NCBI GenBank assembly: GCA_035647815.1
Contig: DASRMR010000007.1
Location: 1 to 64,000, forward strand
DNA from: JAAYRQ01 sp035647815
GTDB lineage: Bacteria; Bacillota; Syntrophomonadia; Syntrophomonadales; Syntrophomonadaceae
DNA length: 64,000 nt
Reading direction: 5' to 3'
Below are positions 1 to 8,161 of this stretch, piece after piece; the stretch's first letter is position 1, and the number at the start of each line of letters is the position of its first letter. The position numbers and the translations under genes were made by a program. The notes under the pieces were generated by a model. It did no database searches and was not told the DNA's origin. It saw nothing but the letters and a program-made list of their open reading frames with translations.

Positions 1-394
1 TCTCCATAAAAATGTTGAGCTTTTTATCCTAGCCTTACTTATTTATTGATTAAAGGCTTGTTTCTCTTTTCAGAGCCTATTAGGCTTACTTCAATAGAAG
101 TAGTTTCTAATATTTTTTTCGCACTTAAGTCTTACTGTTCAATTTTATCAAGATCATGTGCCCCTTGGCTCTTTGCCATGGCGCAAGAATTAATATAACA
201 TGCTCACCAGATGATGTCAAGGATTAATTTTATTTGTCTGAAAAACATGTTTAGTGTTTAAACGCACTTAATTTAGTATATAGCTTGAAGGCTTTTTTGA
301 CAATGTTTTTATAAAAGAAATATTTATATTACTTCTACAATATATTACGGTAGAAAGAATTATTGTTTTAAAATAACAGCCCTTAGTTAATTTA
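1..394. other. Gene-poor stretch at window start
   Basis: AT-rich sequence downstream of the minus-strand 2-oxoacid oxidoreductase operon. No reading frame of convincing length, no tRNA-like fold and no repeat is seen on either strand. A few very small dyads are present but none has both a GC-rich stem and a T tract in the direction needed to end the operon, so no terminator is called. Confidence 0.5.
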
Positions 395-661
395 CTATGC
401 AATAACTTTTCTTTTCCTTATTCTTTCTATTTTTATAGCACAATCAGGACAAACCATTTCACATATATTACAAGCAATACAACTTTCTATATCTTTTGGT
501 TTTACGATAGGAGTACCGTATACGCCTAGTTCTTCAGACCATATCAGCGTATCCTTGGGACATTTCTCTTTACATAGTCCACAACCTTTACAATACTCGG
601 GAAATATATGAAAGTTAGCCTTTTCCATCGGTGTTGATATTGCTTTTATCGTTTTAGACAT
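395..661 (-). CDS. korD: 4Fe-4S ferredoxin subunit of 2-oxoacid:ferredoxin oxidoreductase (delta)
   Basis: A small protein with two tetracysteine motifs, CKGCGLCKEKCP and CIACNICEMVCP, each ending in Cys-Pro as in 2x[4Fe-4S] ferredoxins. It should pass electrons from the catalytic core of the 2-oxoacid oxidoreductase to soluble ferredoxin in the cytoplasm. The ATG at 661 is chosen over an in-frame ATG at 709 because a good ribosome site (AGGGGTGG) precedes it and because it overlaps the end of korC by eight bases (ATGTCTAA), a usual coupling arrangement. The longer version would add a basic 16-residue tail lying inside korC. Last gene of the operon. Function is firm; the substrate of the complex is not. 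Confidence 0.88.
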   Translation of the reverse strand: MSKTIKAISTPMEKANFHIFPEYCKGCGLCKEKCPKDTLIWSEELGVYGTPIVKPKDIESCIACNICEMVCPDCAIKIERIRKRKVIA

Positions 662-1241
662 TCTTATCCACCCCTTCTTTAAGGGATTCTTCTGCCATTT
701 TCTTACCAATTTCTAATGCCTTATAGTTTAGTTCCCTTAAATTAGGATCCTTTTCGAATTTATATCCTAATTTGTTTTCTAGTGCTGCTTTTGCCGTTTC
801 GAAACTTACTACATTAGTAAGACCTATAACTGCTCCCATTATAATAATGTTGAAAACTCTAGGGTGTAATTCTTCATTAGCTGTCGCTATGGCAGGTATC
901 CCAATAATTTTCCTAAACTCTTTAGGCAAATCTTGATCATCTACTTTAAAACCCTCATCATAAACAAAAAGAGTTTTACTATCTGAATAGTGCGCCGTTC
1001 TTCCTACAGCCCTTTCACTAAGAGCAACTACTACTTCAGCCTTGTCGAATTTAGGTGCACCAATCTTTTCATTACTAACCTGGATAAAAGCTATAGAAAC
1101 CCCACCTCTTTGTTCTAAACCAAAGTTAGGTATATAAATAGTTTGTTTATCTTCATTATACGCAGCTTCTGCAATAATCTCGGCTACCGACTGTACCCCT
1201 TGGCCACCTTCGCCAGCAAGAGCAATTCTTACCAAAGACAT
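654..1241 (-). CDS. korC: 2-oxoacid:ferredoxin oxidoreductase, gamma subunit
   Basis: A 195-residue protein of the pyruvate/ketoisovalerate oxidoreductase catalytic gamma family. The N-terminus LVRIALAGEGGQGVQSVAEI is the typical glycine-rich opening of this subunit, followed by the QRGGVSIAFIQVS segment. With the alpha and beta subunits it forms the enzyme that oxidatively decarboxylates a 2-oxoacid to acyl-CoA while reducing ferredoxin. Its start codon shares one base with the korB stop (TAATG) and its end overlaps korD, so the three genes are translationally coupled. Confidence 0.9.
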   Translation of the reverse strand: MSLVRIALAGEGGQGVQSVAEIIAEAAYNEDKQTIYIPNFGLEQRGGVSIAFIQVSNEKIGAPKFDKAEVVVALSERAVGRTAHYSDSKTLFVYDEGFKVDDQDLPKEFRKIIGIPAIATANEELHPRVFNIIIMGAVIGLTNVVSFETAKAALENKLGYKFEKDPNLRELNYKALEIGKKMAEESLKEGVDKNV

Positions 1242-1990
1242 TATTTAGCCCCCTTTCCGAAGGGTGTTTTAAGTTCGCCCACAGGAAAGTGTGTTTCCAT
1301 TTCTTCTTCTAAAAAGCGCCAAGTTTGTGCTGCATTAGTTCTCCAATTAGTAGGGCATGTGGATAATACCTCTACAAAAGAAAACCCATTACCTTCAATT
1401 TGGTTTTGTAGTGCATTTCTAATAAACCTTTTTAATTGATTATATTTTGAAACAGTAGCACGCGCCACATATGCATTGTCAGGAGTTAGTTCAGCTATAA
1501 ATTCAGGCCCTTTAGTAGGATATCCTGTTTCCTCGGGATCTCTTCCAAATGGACTAGTTTCTGTCTTTTGTCCAGGTAAGGTCGTAGGTGCCATTTGCCC
1601 CCCTGTCATGCCATAGTTAGTATTATTAACTAAAATAAGTGTAACTTTTTCATTTCTTACGGCCGCATTTAACAAATGTTGTGAACCAATAGAATAACCG
1701 CCACCATCACCCATATAACCCACTGTTATTAACTCAGGACGCGATCTTTTCAAACCGACCACTACGGGAGTTGTTCTGCCGTGGTGGGTTTGAGTACTAT
1801 CACAAGCAAAAAAGTCCCAGGCTAATAAAGAACATCCTATATCAAAACCAAATACAGTTTCATCTTGTATTCCTAGTTCATCTATCGCTTCACCTAGTGC
1901 TTTTAGTACTATGCCATGACCACATCCTGGACAAAATTTATGTGGCTTGGAGGGTAGATACCACGATTTTGGTGTTACTGGTGTTACCAT
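1241..1990 (-). CDS. korB: 2-oxoacid:ferredoxin oxidoreductase, beta subunit (thiamine diphosphate-binding)
   Basis: A 249-residue subunit carrying the thiamine diphosphate site. Visible motifs are FCPGCGHGI near residue 20, the GYMGDGGGYSIG segment (GDG motif) and the following LVNNTNYGMTGGQ loop, which bind cofactor and Mg2+. The short form with CPGCGH is typical of the 2-oxoglutarate (Kor) and 2-ketoisovalerate (Vor) enzymes rather than fused pyruvate:ferredoxin oxidoreductase. Start supported by AGGAGG about nine bases upstream. I use the Kor name by overall resemblance; Vor specificity cannot be excluded from sequence alone. Confidence 0.88.
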   Translation of the reverse strand: MVTPVTPKSWYLPSKPHKFCPGCGHGIVLKALGEAIDELGIQDETVFGFDIGCSLLAWDFFACDSTQTHHGRTTPVVVGLKRSRPELITVGYMGDGGGYSIGSQHLLNAAVRNEKVTLILVNNTNYGMTGGQMAPTTLPGQKTETSPFGRDPEETGYPTKGPEFIAELTPDNAYVARATVSKYNQLKRFIRNALQNQIEGNGFSFVEVLSTCPTNWRTNAAQTWRFLEEEMETHFPVGELKTPFGKGAK

Positions 1991-2051
1991 CTTATTAAAC
2001 CTCCTATTTTAAGCACTTTATTTGCAGTACATTTCGTACAGATAATGCTTT

Positions 2052-3140
2052 TTATAAAATACTCTTAATTTTACTTATAATATGATAATCTATTATGCCT
2101 ACTCCAGGCATAAAGAGGTTTTCAATCTCAATTTGTTCTCCAAATATCTCTTGTTTCACTAATTTATCTAATTGTCCATATGCTGATTCTGCTATCAGTA
2201 GTTTCTTCGCATTAGTTTTTGCTAGTACATCGAGTAGTCCTTGGCGAGGAAATGGCCTTAAGGTAATCGGTCTAAATGACCCTGCTTTAATACCTTGAGC
2301 GCGTAATGCTTTAACTGCATCATCAGCTGCCCTTGATACAACTCCATGAGTTAAAATAATTACATCAGCATCCTCACACAGGTTCTCTTCATATTCTACT
2401 ATCTCAGGAGCTATAGATTCATATTCCTTGGAAACTCTCATTACTACATCATATAATTCTTCTTCTAAACTATAAATATTAACTAGATGTTGTGGCTCTC
2501 TATCTGTTCCTATATTTCCTTCTAGTCCGAGTAATGGAAAAGGCTTAACTAAGTCAATGCCTCTTTCTTCGGGATTATACATTTCTAAAGGCTCACGCAT
2601 TTTAGCCTGGTAACCATCACCTAATATAAAGGTTGGAAACCTATACTTCCATGCAGTGTTAAACGCTTTTATAGTATAATCATACATTTCTTGGTGGGTA
2701 GATGTGGAATAAACTATACGGTGTCCTTCACCATTACCACCAAAAGTAGTAAGCGTTACTTCTTGTTGAGAGTATATAACAGTCCCAGAAGAAGGTCCGC
2801 CTCTTTGTTGAATAATACCTACTACTGGTAACCTCATAGCTTCAGCCATACCAAACGGCTCTTGCATTAAAACATTGCCTGGTCCCGCAGTAGCAGTAAA
2901 TGCCTTTTTACCACCTTGGACCGCACCACATACGGTAAAACCCGCTGAAATCTCGTCTTCAGTTTGAAGAAAGCCTCTACCATATTTAGGTGCCAACCTA
3001 GTCCAATAATGCATTATTTCATTCTGTGGTGTAATTGGATAACCAAACATAATATCAGCTCCAGCCGCTAAAGTGGCCCAAGCTACTGCTTCATTTCCCG
3101 TGATAAATGCTTTTTTGGACTCACCAATAACTTTTTGCAT
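2052..3140 (-). CDS. korA: 2-oxoacid:ferredoxin oxidoreductase, alpha subunit
   Basis: A 362-residue alpha subunit. It opens with FITGNEAVAWATLAAGADIM and FGYPITPQNEI, then QTEDEISAG and TATAGPGNVLMQEP, all characteristic of the pyrimidine-binding half of the thiamine site in 2-oxoacid:acceptor oxidoreductases. The C-terminal part carries the second domain shared by the family. It pairs with KorB to make the active site. The gene lies 61 bases upstream of korB and 58 bases downstream of the P-loop gene, with AGGAGG before its ATG. In a fermentative or syntrophic anaerobe the enzyme could run oxidatively or supply 2-oxoglutarate for biosynthesis. Confidence 0.88.
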   Translation of the reverse strand: MQKVIGESKKAFITGNEAVAWATLAAGADIMFGYPITPQNEIMHYWTRLAPKYGRGFLQTEDEISAGFTVCGAVQGGKKAFTATAGPGNVLMQEPFGMAEAMRLPVVGIIQQRGGPSSGTVIYSQQEVTLTTFGGNGEGHRIVYSTSTHQEMYDYTIKAFNTAWKYRFPTFILGDGYQAKMREPLEMYNPEERGIDLVKPFPLLGLEGNIGTDREPQHLVNIYSLEEELYDVVMRVSKEYESIAPEIVEYEENLCEDADVIILTHGVVSRAADDAVKALRAQGIKAGSFRPITLRPFPRQGLLDVLAKTNAKKLLIAESAYGQLDKLVKQEIFGEQIEIENLFMPGVGIIDYHIISKIKSIL

Positions 3141-3198
3141 TTATAAAAGCACCTCCTGACAGTTTATAATTAATAGGAAATCATTCTTATCTTTTAAA

Positions 3199-3876
3199 CT
3201 ACCACATCGCATTCACCATGTAACGCTCAATAAACTTAACTGGGATTTCAAACTTGTAATCAGATATTTCTTCATACATGGTTTTATCTATCCCCATATA
3301 ATCTACCGGAATATTAAGTTCATTGGCTACTCTAAGAATTTCATTATTACCTTTAACTATTACATCAAGGGTAGTTTGATTTCCTAGGTGTGTGTTGGCT
3401 ATTATACCATCTAATCTGCCTAATTCAAGCAAGTATTCCCTAACTTTTTCGGGAGAATTTGTCATAGGGCGAGTATAATTTATTACCGCAATTATTCTAA
3501 GCTCAGACGATTCATAGGCACCTTCTACTAAATTCAGGGTTTTGGCTCCATGTATGCCATAGCCAATATCTAATATTATATCCCCTTTATTCATCAGTGC
3601 CCATCTGGCCGCTGGATTTAACATAGCTCCAGTTTCACCTAAGCCAAATGAATCTTCTCTGGTATAACTAATAACATTTAAACCTTTGCCCTCTAATAAT
3701 GCTTTAAGTGGCCTTAAAGTATAAAATGGTTCTACTGTATCCAAATCAACTAATGTTACCTGGTGATTTAAGCCTTTTAATTCTAAAGCACGATTAATTG
3801 CTATTTCACTTTTACCACTAGCATATTCACCCACAAATGCTTCTACAATTCTTGCCTTATTCTGTTGCGTAATCAT
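3199..3876 (-). CDS. P-loop ATP/GTP-binding protein preceding the kor operon
   Basis: A 225-residue protein with a Walker A motif, GEYASGKSE, near residue 16 and a VTLVDLDTVEPFYTLR segment resembling the DxD switch region of MinD/CobQ-like nucleotide-binding proteins; GDIILDIGYGIHGAKT may be the Walker B region. No transmembrane or iron-sulfur motif is visible. It is the first gene of the 2-oxoacid oxidoreductase operon, with AGGAGG before the ATG, so a role in assembly or regulation of that complex is a reasonable inference. No precise function is claimed. Confidence 0.7.
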   Translation of the reverse strand: MITQQNKARIVEAFVGEYASGKSEIAINRALELKGLNHQVTLVDLDTVEPFYTLRPLKALLEGKGLNVISYTREDSFGLGETGAMLNPAARWALMNKGDIILDIGYGIHGAKTLNLVEGAYESSELRIIAVINYTRPMTNSPEKVREYLLELGRLDGIIANTHLGNQTTLDVIVKGNNEILRVANELNIPVDYMGIDKTMYEEISDYKFEIPVKFIERYMVNAMW

Positions 3877-4100
3877 AACACCTCCTGATTGTATACAGTT
3901 CTATATAGATTAGGAAATTATAGTAACATTTGTATAAGTATAAATTAGTGTTAATTGTGCGTCAATAATTATCTATATATAGTTATATATAACTCACATT
4001 TAAACATGTATGATACAAGTACTAAATCAGTATATTCCTTATACTTATAATCAATTACTATTGTATTGCTTTTCTCCTAAGAATAATAGTCCAATGAAAG

Positions 4101-4127
4101 GAAAAAGACCTGCCTTAATAACAGGTC
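4101..4127 (-). terminator. Intrinsic terminator after bofA
   Basis: On the minus strand, stem GACCTG / CAGGTC (4107-4127) with a nine-base loop is followed by TTTTTCC. It lies 16 bases past the bofA stop and would end the dnaX-ybaB-recR-yaaL-bofA transcript. Confidence 0.75.
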
Positions 4128-4142
4128 AATGCAAATATTTTC

Positions 4143-4412
4143 TTACTTTAATAATAGTTGGAAACATGTTAACAATAATACACCAGGTATTCCCAGAAAT
4201 CCAGCAATAAGGATAGTTATAACATTTATGGCAATTTTAAAAGAGAAAAATGTTCCTCCAATATAATTGACTACTAGTAATAAAACTAAACCAATCACTG
4301 AATTAAAAATCAGTTTCCATAACAATTTTATCGGTTTCAAAAATACTTGGGATATAATGTATAATATAACTAATAGAAATAATGCTGCGATAATTACATT
4401 TACAATCTCCAT
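4143..4412 (-). CDS. bofA: Pro-sigma-K processing inhibitor BofA family protein
   Basis: An 89-residue integral membrane protein made of hydrophobic segments, with the family pattern KPIKLLWKLIFNSVIGLVLL and, at the end, INVITILIAGFLGIPGVLLL. In Bacillus, BofA sits in the outer forespore membrane with SpoIVFA and restrains the SpoIVFB protease until the mother cell is ready to activate sigma-K. The position after recR and yaaL matches Bacillus subtilis exactly, which strengthens the call. A GGGGTGG ribosome site precedes the ATG. Its presence indicates a spore-former. Confidence 0.88.
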   Translation of the reverse strand: MEIVNVIIAALFLLVILYIISQVFLKPIKLLWKLIFNSVIGLVLLLVVNYIGGTFFSFKIAINVITILIAGFLGIPGVLLLTCFQLLLK

Positions 4413-4424
4413 TTTACCACCCCA

Positions 4425-4691
4425 CTATGTATCATATTGTCGTGTTGGAGAAATATTCTTTTGTTTTTTAAATTGCTTTATAAGCGAATTATATCTCTCC
4501 TCGGCTGCTAAGAGATTGTATACCGCGTAATCAATGTTTTCAGGATTAGTCCTAGAAAAAATATTTCTCGCCTGGGCCAGCTCTTGATGAGCATCTTGTA
4601 AAAGCTCTTCATCAGAAATATAATTCGAAGGTTTCACATCCTTAATTACAAAACATTGTAAAACCTGGCTAATCACACTAGTAATTCCCAT
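4425..4691 (-). CDS. yaaL: DUF2508 (YaaL) family protein
   Basis: An 88-residue soluble protein matching the YaaL/DUF2508 family by size, by the central DEELLQDAHQELAQARNIFS and ENIDYAVYNLLAAEERYN segments, and by position between recR and bofA. It is predicted to be helical, with alternating acidic and hydrophobic residues. No biochemical function is established for the family. GGGAGG precedes the ATG. Confidence 0.8.
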   Translation of the reverse strand: MGITSVISQVLQCFVIKDVKPSNYISDEELLQDAHQELAQARNIFSRTNPENIDYAVYNLLAAEERYNSLIKQFKKQKNISPTRQYDT

Positions 4692-4755
4692 AATGTCCTC
4701 CCATATTTACAAACGGATATTTTATCCTATTTGTATGTGGGAGTTTTCTAATTTA

Positions 4756-5352
4756 TTACATAAATTCCTTGCGCCCTTCTAAAGCCCTTCTCAAGGTTAG
4801 TTCATCAGCAAATTCAATGTCTCCCCCTACAGGCAAACCATGGGCTAACCTAGTTACTTTAACCTGATGGGCTTCAGCTATAGAAGCTATAAATCTAGCC
4901 ATTATTTCGCCATCTACATCTGGGTTAAAAGCTAAGATTACTTCTTTTATTGCTCCAGTAGCTAACTTTGCTTTTAGGGGTTTTAGGTCTATCTCATCTA
5001 GGCTATGTCCCTCCATAATGTGAAACTCCTTGTTTAAAACAAAATATTGCCCCTTATATCCTGTTCTCTCGATTGAAATAATGTCACTAGCTTCCTCTGC
5101 CACGCAAATAGTACTACGGTCTCTTCTTTCATCTTGACATATATGACAGGGGTCTATATCTGTTAAATATCCACAAGTAGAACAAGGGAATACTTTTTCT
5201 CGCATATCTAAAATTGCATGGGCCAATTGTTGTGCCTCCTGCTCAGAGACTTTGAGTAAAAATAAAGCTAATCTTTGAGCAGTTTTAGGTCCAATAGTAG
5301 GTAGTTTAATAAGTTGATCTATTAAGTTTTCCAAAGGTCGGACCAATCTCAT
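4756..5352 (-). CDS. recR: Recombination mediator protein RecR
   Basis: A 198-residue protein of normal RecR length. The order is an N-terminal helix-hairpin-helix (LIDQLIKLPTIGPKTAQRLA), a four-cysteine zinc site (CSTCGYLTDIDPCHIC), a Toprim domain (TICVAEEASDIISIERTG through VILAFNPDVDGE) and a C-terminal tail with LAHGLPVGGDIEFADE. RecR works with RecO to load RecA at gaps during recombinational repair. It belongs to the dnaX-ybaB-recR cluster, found together in most bacteria. Confidence 0.96.
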   Translation of the reverse strand: MRLVRPLENLIDQLIKLPTIGPKTAQRLALFLLKVSEQEAQQLAHAILDMREKVFPCSTCGYLTDIDPCHICQDERRDRSTICVAEEASDIISIERTGYKGQYFVLNKEFHIMEGHSLDEIDLKPLKAKLATGAIKEVILAFNPDVDGEIMARFIASIAEAHQVKVTRLAHGLPVGGDIEFADELTLRRALEGRKEFM

Positions 5353-5395
5353 ACTTTTTGTGCCTCCAGTTGTTTATAAGTTAATTTGAGTGAGC

Positions 5396-5722
5396 TTATA
5401 ATCCGGGGATATTTAGCCCTCCAGTAATCTTACCCATCTCAGTTGAAACCATTTCTTGCGATTTTCTTATACCTTCGTTCACTGCAGCTATTATCAAATC
5501 TTCCAACATTTCGACATCTTCAGGATCTACTGCTTCAGGATTTATCTTTATAGAAATCAATTCTTGTTTACCATTAATAACTACATTAACTACTCCACCA
5601 CCTGCTGCAGCTTCTATTTCCCTTTCCTGTAATTCTTCTTGCATTTTAGCCATTTCCTCTTGCATTTTCTTGGCTTGTTTTATCATCTTATTCATGGAAC
5701 CACCACCACCCGGATTAAACAT
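5396..5722 (-). CDS. YbaB/EbfC family nucleoid-associated protein
   Basis: A 108-residue protein with the family features: a flexible glycine-rich start (FNPGGGGSMNKMIKQ), a long charged helix (KKMQEEMAKMQEELQEREIE), then AAAGGGVVNVVINGKQELISIKINPEAVDPEDVEMLEDL. YbaB/EbfC proteins bind DNA as dimers with a tweezer-like shape. The gene lies between dnaX and recR, with AAGGGGG before the ATG. A downstream ATG inside the first helix could be an alternative start, but the glycine-rich N-terminus is common in the family. Confidence 0.9.
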   Translation of the reverse strand: MFNPGGGGSMNKMIKQAKKMQEEMAKMQEELQEREIEAAAGGGVVNVVINGKQELISIKINPEAVDPEDVEMLEDLIIAAVNEGIRKSQEMVSTEMGKITGGLNIPGL

Positions 5723-5734
5723 AAAAATACCCCC

Positions 5735-7234
5735 TTAATCTTTTATTTCTACTATTTCTTCTCCAAAAAACTCAATCGCTTTCTGAACAATAATATCATT
5801 ATATTGATCATCATCCAGAAAAACAAACTGAACCTCGATATAACGATCAAATAATTCATTTAAAACCTCTTCGAGAATATCCCTGTTGCCTTTTTCTTCC
5901 ATTCTTTCCTTGTGAAATTTATATCCTTTTTTAAAGCCAATATAAACTTCATCATCCTTAGCCCCTAGTAATCTTCCTTGTGAGAGTAGGGCATGTGTAG
6001 GTATCTTTTTGTCTTTAACTGCTGCCAAAATTCTATGCCATAAAACTTCCCGTGCTTCAGACCTTTCCGCCTTATCGGTAGATTCTTTTGGTCTAGGCTC
6101 AAAATCACTTTTTTGCTGTTTAGCTTTCTCGGTTTTTGTAGCCGGCTTAAAGAGCTCCACTAATTCCAAAAAACCCATTTCTAGCAAAAACTTTTGTCCT
6201 TCGCTAAATTTAAGTCGTTCTGTGGTTTCCATCATGATGCGTAAAGCTATAATAAGATTGTTTTTATCTATTTTAGATTTCTGTTTATCCATTAATTTTA
6301 TATTATCTTCCCCTGCCACACTAAAGTCTACCGTATTACCTGCATTAGCATATAAGAGCAAATCTCGTAGATATAAAGACATCTCTCTAGCTATTTGCTG
6401 AGCTTCCTTACCTTCACTTAAAGCTGTGCTCAGCAACTCTATTATCTTGCTAGTATCTTGATCAATAATCATATCCATCAAGTGAGATAAAAACAACTGA
6501 TCGACAATACCTAGGATATCAAAAACATCTTTTTTGCTAATTTGTTGCCCTTTATAGGAAAACAACTGGTCTAATATGCTTAAAGCATCCCTCAAACCAC
6601 CATTAGCCCGACGCGCAATAATAGGTAAGGCTCCTGCTTCTATTACTATATCATTGGAATTTGCGACCTTATCTAAGCGAGTCTCTATTTCCTCGTTTGT
6701 TAAGCGCCTAAAATTATAACTTTGGCATCTGGAACGAATAGTTGCAGGTATTTTTTGCAGTTCAGTAGTTGCTAATATAAAAATAACCGAATCGGGAGGT
6801 TCTTCTATAGTCTTTAATAACGCATTAAATGCTTCCGTTGTTAACATGTGAACTTCATCTATTATGTATACTTTAAATTTCCCCTGTGCTGGAAGAATTC
6901 GTACTTTTTCCCTCAAATCACGAATCTCATCGATACCACGATTAGATGCAGCATCGATTTCTACCACATCCATGAAATTGCCGTTATCAATATCTGAACA
7001 ACTGCTACATATATTACATGGTTCACCATCTTGTAAATTTTCACAATTAACTGCTTTCGCAATTATTTTAGCAATACTCGTCTTACCTGTACCCCTAGGA
7101 CCCGAAAAAAGGTAGGCATGTGCAAGTCTGTTTTCCTTAATTGCATTAGATAAAGCTGTAACTGTTTGCTCTTGTCCAACTACCTCCTCAAAGCGCCTAG
7201 GACGCCAGGCTCTGTATAATGCTAAATATGACAT
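5735..7234 (-). CDS. dnaX: DNA polymerase III subunit gamma/tau
   Basis: A 499-residue clamp-loader ATPase. Visible are Walker A GPRGTGKTSIAK near residue 46, the zinc site CENLQDGEPCNICSSC, Walker B region IIDEVHMLTTEAFNALLKTIEEPP, and the sensor segment LATTELQKIPATIRSRC. The C-terminal third is less conserved, as usual for tau-type tails that contact the polymerase and helicase. It loads the DnaN sliding clamp encoded at 20.3-21.4 kb. First gene of the dnaX-ybaB-recR-yaaL-bofA unit. Confidence 0.96.
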   Translation of the reverse strand: MSYLALYRAWRPRRFEEVVGQEQTVTALSNAIKENRLAHAYLFSGPRGTGKTSIAKIIAKAVNCENLQDGEPCNICSSCSDIDNGNFMDVVEIDAASNRGIDEIRDLREKVRILPAQGKFKVYIIDEVHMLTTEAFNALLKTIEEPPDSVIFILATTELQKIPATIRSRCQSYNFRRLTNEEIETRLDKVANSNDIVIEAGALPIIARRANGGLRDALSILDQLFSYKGQQISKKDVFDILGIVDQLFLSHLMDMIIDQDTSKIIELLSTALSEGKEAQQIAREMSLYLRDLLLYANAGNTVDFSVAGEDNIKLMDKQKSKIDKNNLIIALRIMMETTERLKFSEGQKFLLEMGFLELVELFKPATKTEKAKQQKSDFEPRPKESTDKAERSEAREVLWHRILAAVKDKKIPTHALLSQGRLLGAKDDEVYIGFKKGYKFHKERMEEKGNRDILEEVLNELFDRYIEVQFVFLDDDQYNDIIVQKAIEFFGEEIVEIKD

Positions 7235-7301
7235 TTAATTAGCCTCCTTGTCCTGATTTAAGTTATTGCTCTAAATATAAAAACAAAAATTTCTAAACAT
7301 A

Positions 7302-7334
7302 TAAAAAATAGCAGGTTGTTTATTACTACCTGCT
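7302..7334 (-). terminator. Intrinsic terminator downstream of SRP RNA
   Basis: On the minus strand, stem AGCAGGT / ACCTGCT (7310-7334) is followed by ATTTTTTAT. It lies between the SRP RNA and dnaX and would end the RNA transcript. Confidence 0.65.
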
Positions 7335-7445
7335 ACTATTTTATACTATCAGAAATTATAACTAAAGGTCGATAATATAAATTTAACCACGAAGTTCGCT
7401 GTAGCCATTGGCTTTGGCAAGTCGGGTTTTTATATGAAATTTTAA

Positions 7446-7715
7446 TGCCGTGCACCTGTCCTCGAGATTAGTCCCCAAGCGTTACATGAACAGTTAGCTC
7501 CATCTAGGCTACCCTACGACACATGAGATGAATCTCTTAGTGCTGCTTCCTTCCAGATCTGACACGGTTCAAGATGTCTCATTGCGTAGGACCCGGACTT
7601 CGACGCCACTTGTTCAAGCCAGACCTTGGAGAACTAAACCCTTGAGACAGGAATTCAACCCTGCTATAGCGGGTTGCAGGTTATAGGACACCGCTAATTT
7701 CCCGTCTAGCACGGC
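7446..7715 (-). ncRNA. ffs: Signal recognition particle RNA, large Firmicutes type
   Basis: About 270 nucleotides on the minus strand, the length of the Bacillus scRNA with an Alu domain. The conserved S-domain hairpin is plain: GGAAGGAAGCAGC at about 7541-7553 preceded by the matching asymmetric loop strand. The 5' end (GCCGTGCTAGACGGG) pairs with the 3' end (GTGCACGGCA), closing the long rod. This RNA binds Ffh and targets membrane and secreted proteins. Its position next to dnaX matches Bacillus subtilis. Ends are estimated from the closing helix to within a few bases. Confidence 0.93.
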
Positions 7716-7870
7716 AAATTTGTTTTCTAAGAAAAATAAACCTTTTATCATTTATAAATAGGTTAGCTTGTATTTTAACTTTTTTCATATCTTAATGCAA
7801 CTTATATATATTTCCAAGCTACTTGAATTCTTTAAATGATTACCTATTTGTCATCTTTATTTACCAACAT

Positions 7871-7902
7871 TTATTTTAGTATAATTAATTATACTAAAAT
7901 AA
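7871..7902. repeat. Perfect 32-bp AT-rich palindrome
   Basis: The half-site TTATTTTAGTATAATT is followed immediately by its exact reverse complement. It lies between the SRP RNA and the tRNA cluster and partly overlaps the T tract of the tRNA terminator. With almost no GC it is a weak terminator by itself; it may form a cruciform or act as a dyad binding site. Confidence 0.7.
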
Positions 7903-7930
7903 AAAAGCGATCCTAATTTTTGGAACGCTA
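7897..7930 (-). terminator. Intrinsic terminator of the Ser/Arg tRNA cluster
   Basis: On the minus strand, stem GCGTTCC / GGATCGC (7908-7929, one T-T mismatch) is followed by TTTTTTATTTT. It lies just past tRNA-Ser(GGA). Confidence 0.65.
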
Positions 7931-7943
7931 ATATTTTTTCTAA

Positions 7944-8036
7944 TGGCGGAGAGAGTGGGATTCGAACCCACGAACGCTTTTGACACGTTACTCGATTTCC
8001 AATCGAGCGCCTTCAGCCGAACTCGGCCACCTCTCC
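7944..8036 (-). tRNA. tRNA-Ser(GGA)
   Basis: Class II tRNA with a long variable arm and encoded CCA. The acceptor stem starts GGAGAGG and pairs with CTCTCC. The anticodon loop TTGGAAA, closed by CTCGA/TCGAG, gives anticodon GGA for UCC/UCU codons. Last tRNA of the minus-strand cluster. Confidence 0.95.
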
Positions 8037-8067
8037 ATATATTATTAAGTTGTTAAGTTTATTTTTT

Positions 8068-8161
8068 TGGCAGAGAGAGTGAGATTCGAACTCACGAGAC
8101 GGGGATTAGCCGCCTACTCGATTTCGAGTCGAGCGCCTTCAACCAACTCGGCCATCTCTCC
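8068..8161 (-). tRNA. tRNA-Ser(CGA)
   Basis: Class II tRNA with long variable arm and encoded CCA. The anticodon loop CTCGAAA, closed by CTCGA/TCGAG, gives anticodon CGA, which reads UCG. Its first 23 nucleotides (8139-8161) double as the last codons and the stop codon of tadA. Confidence 0.95.
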
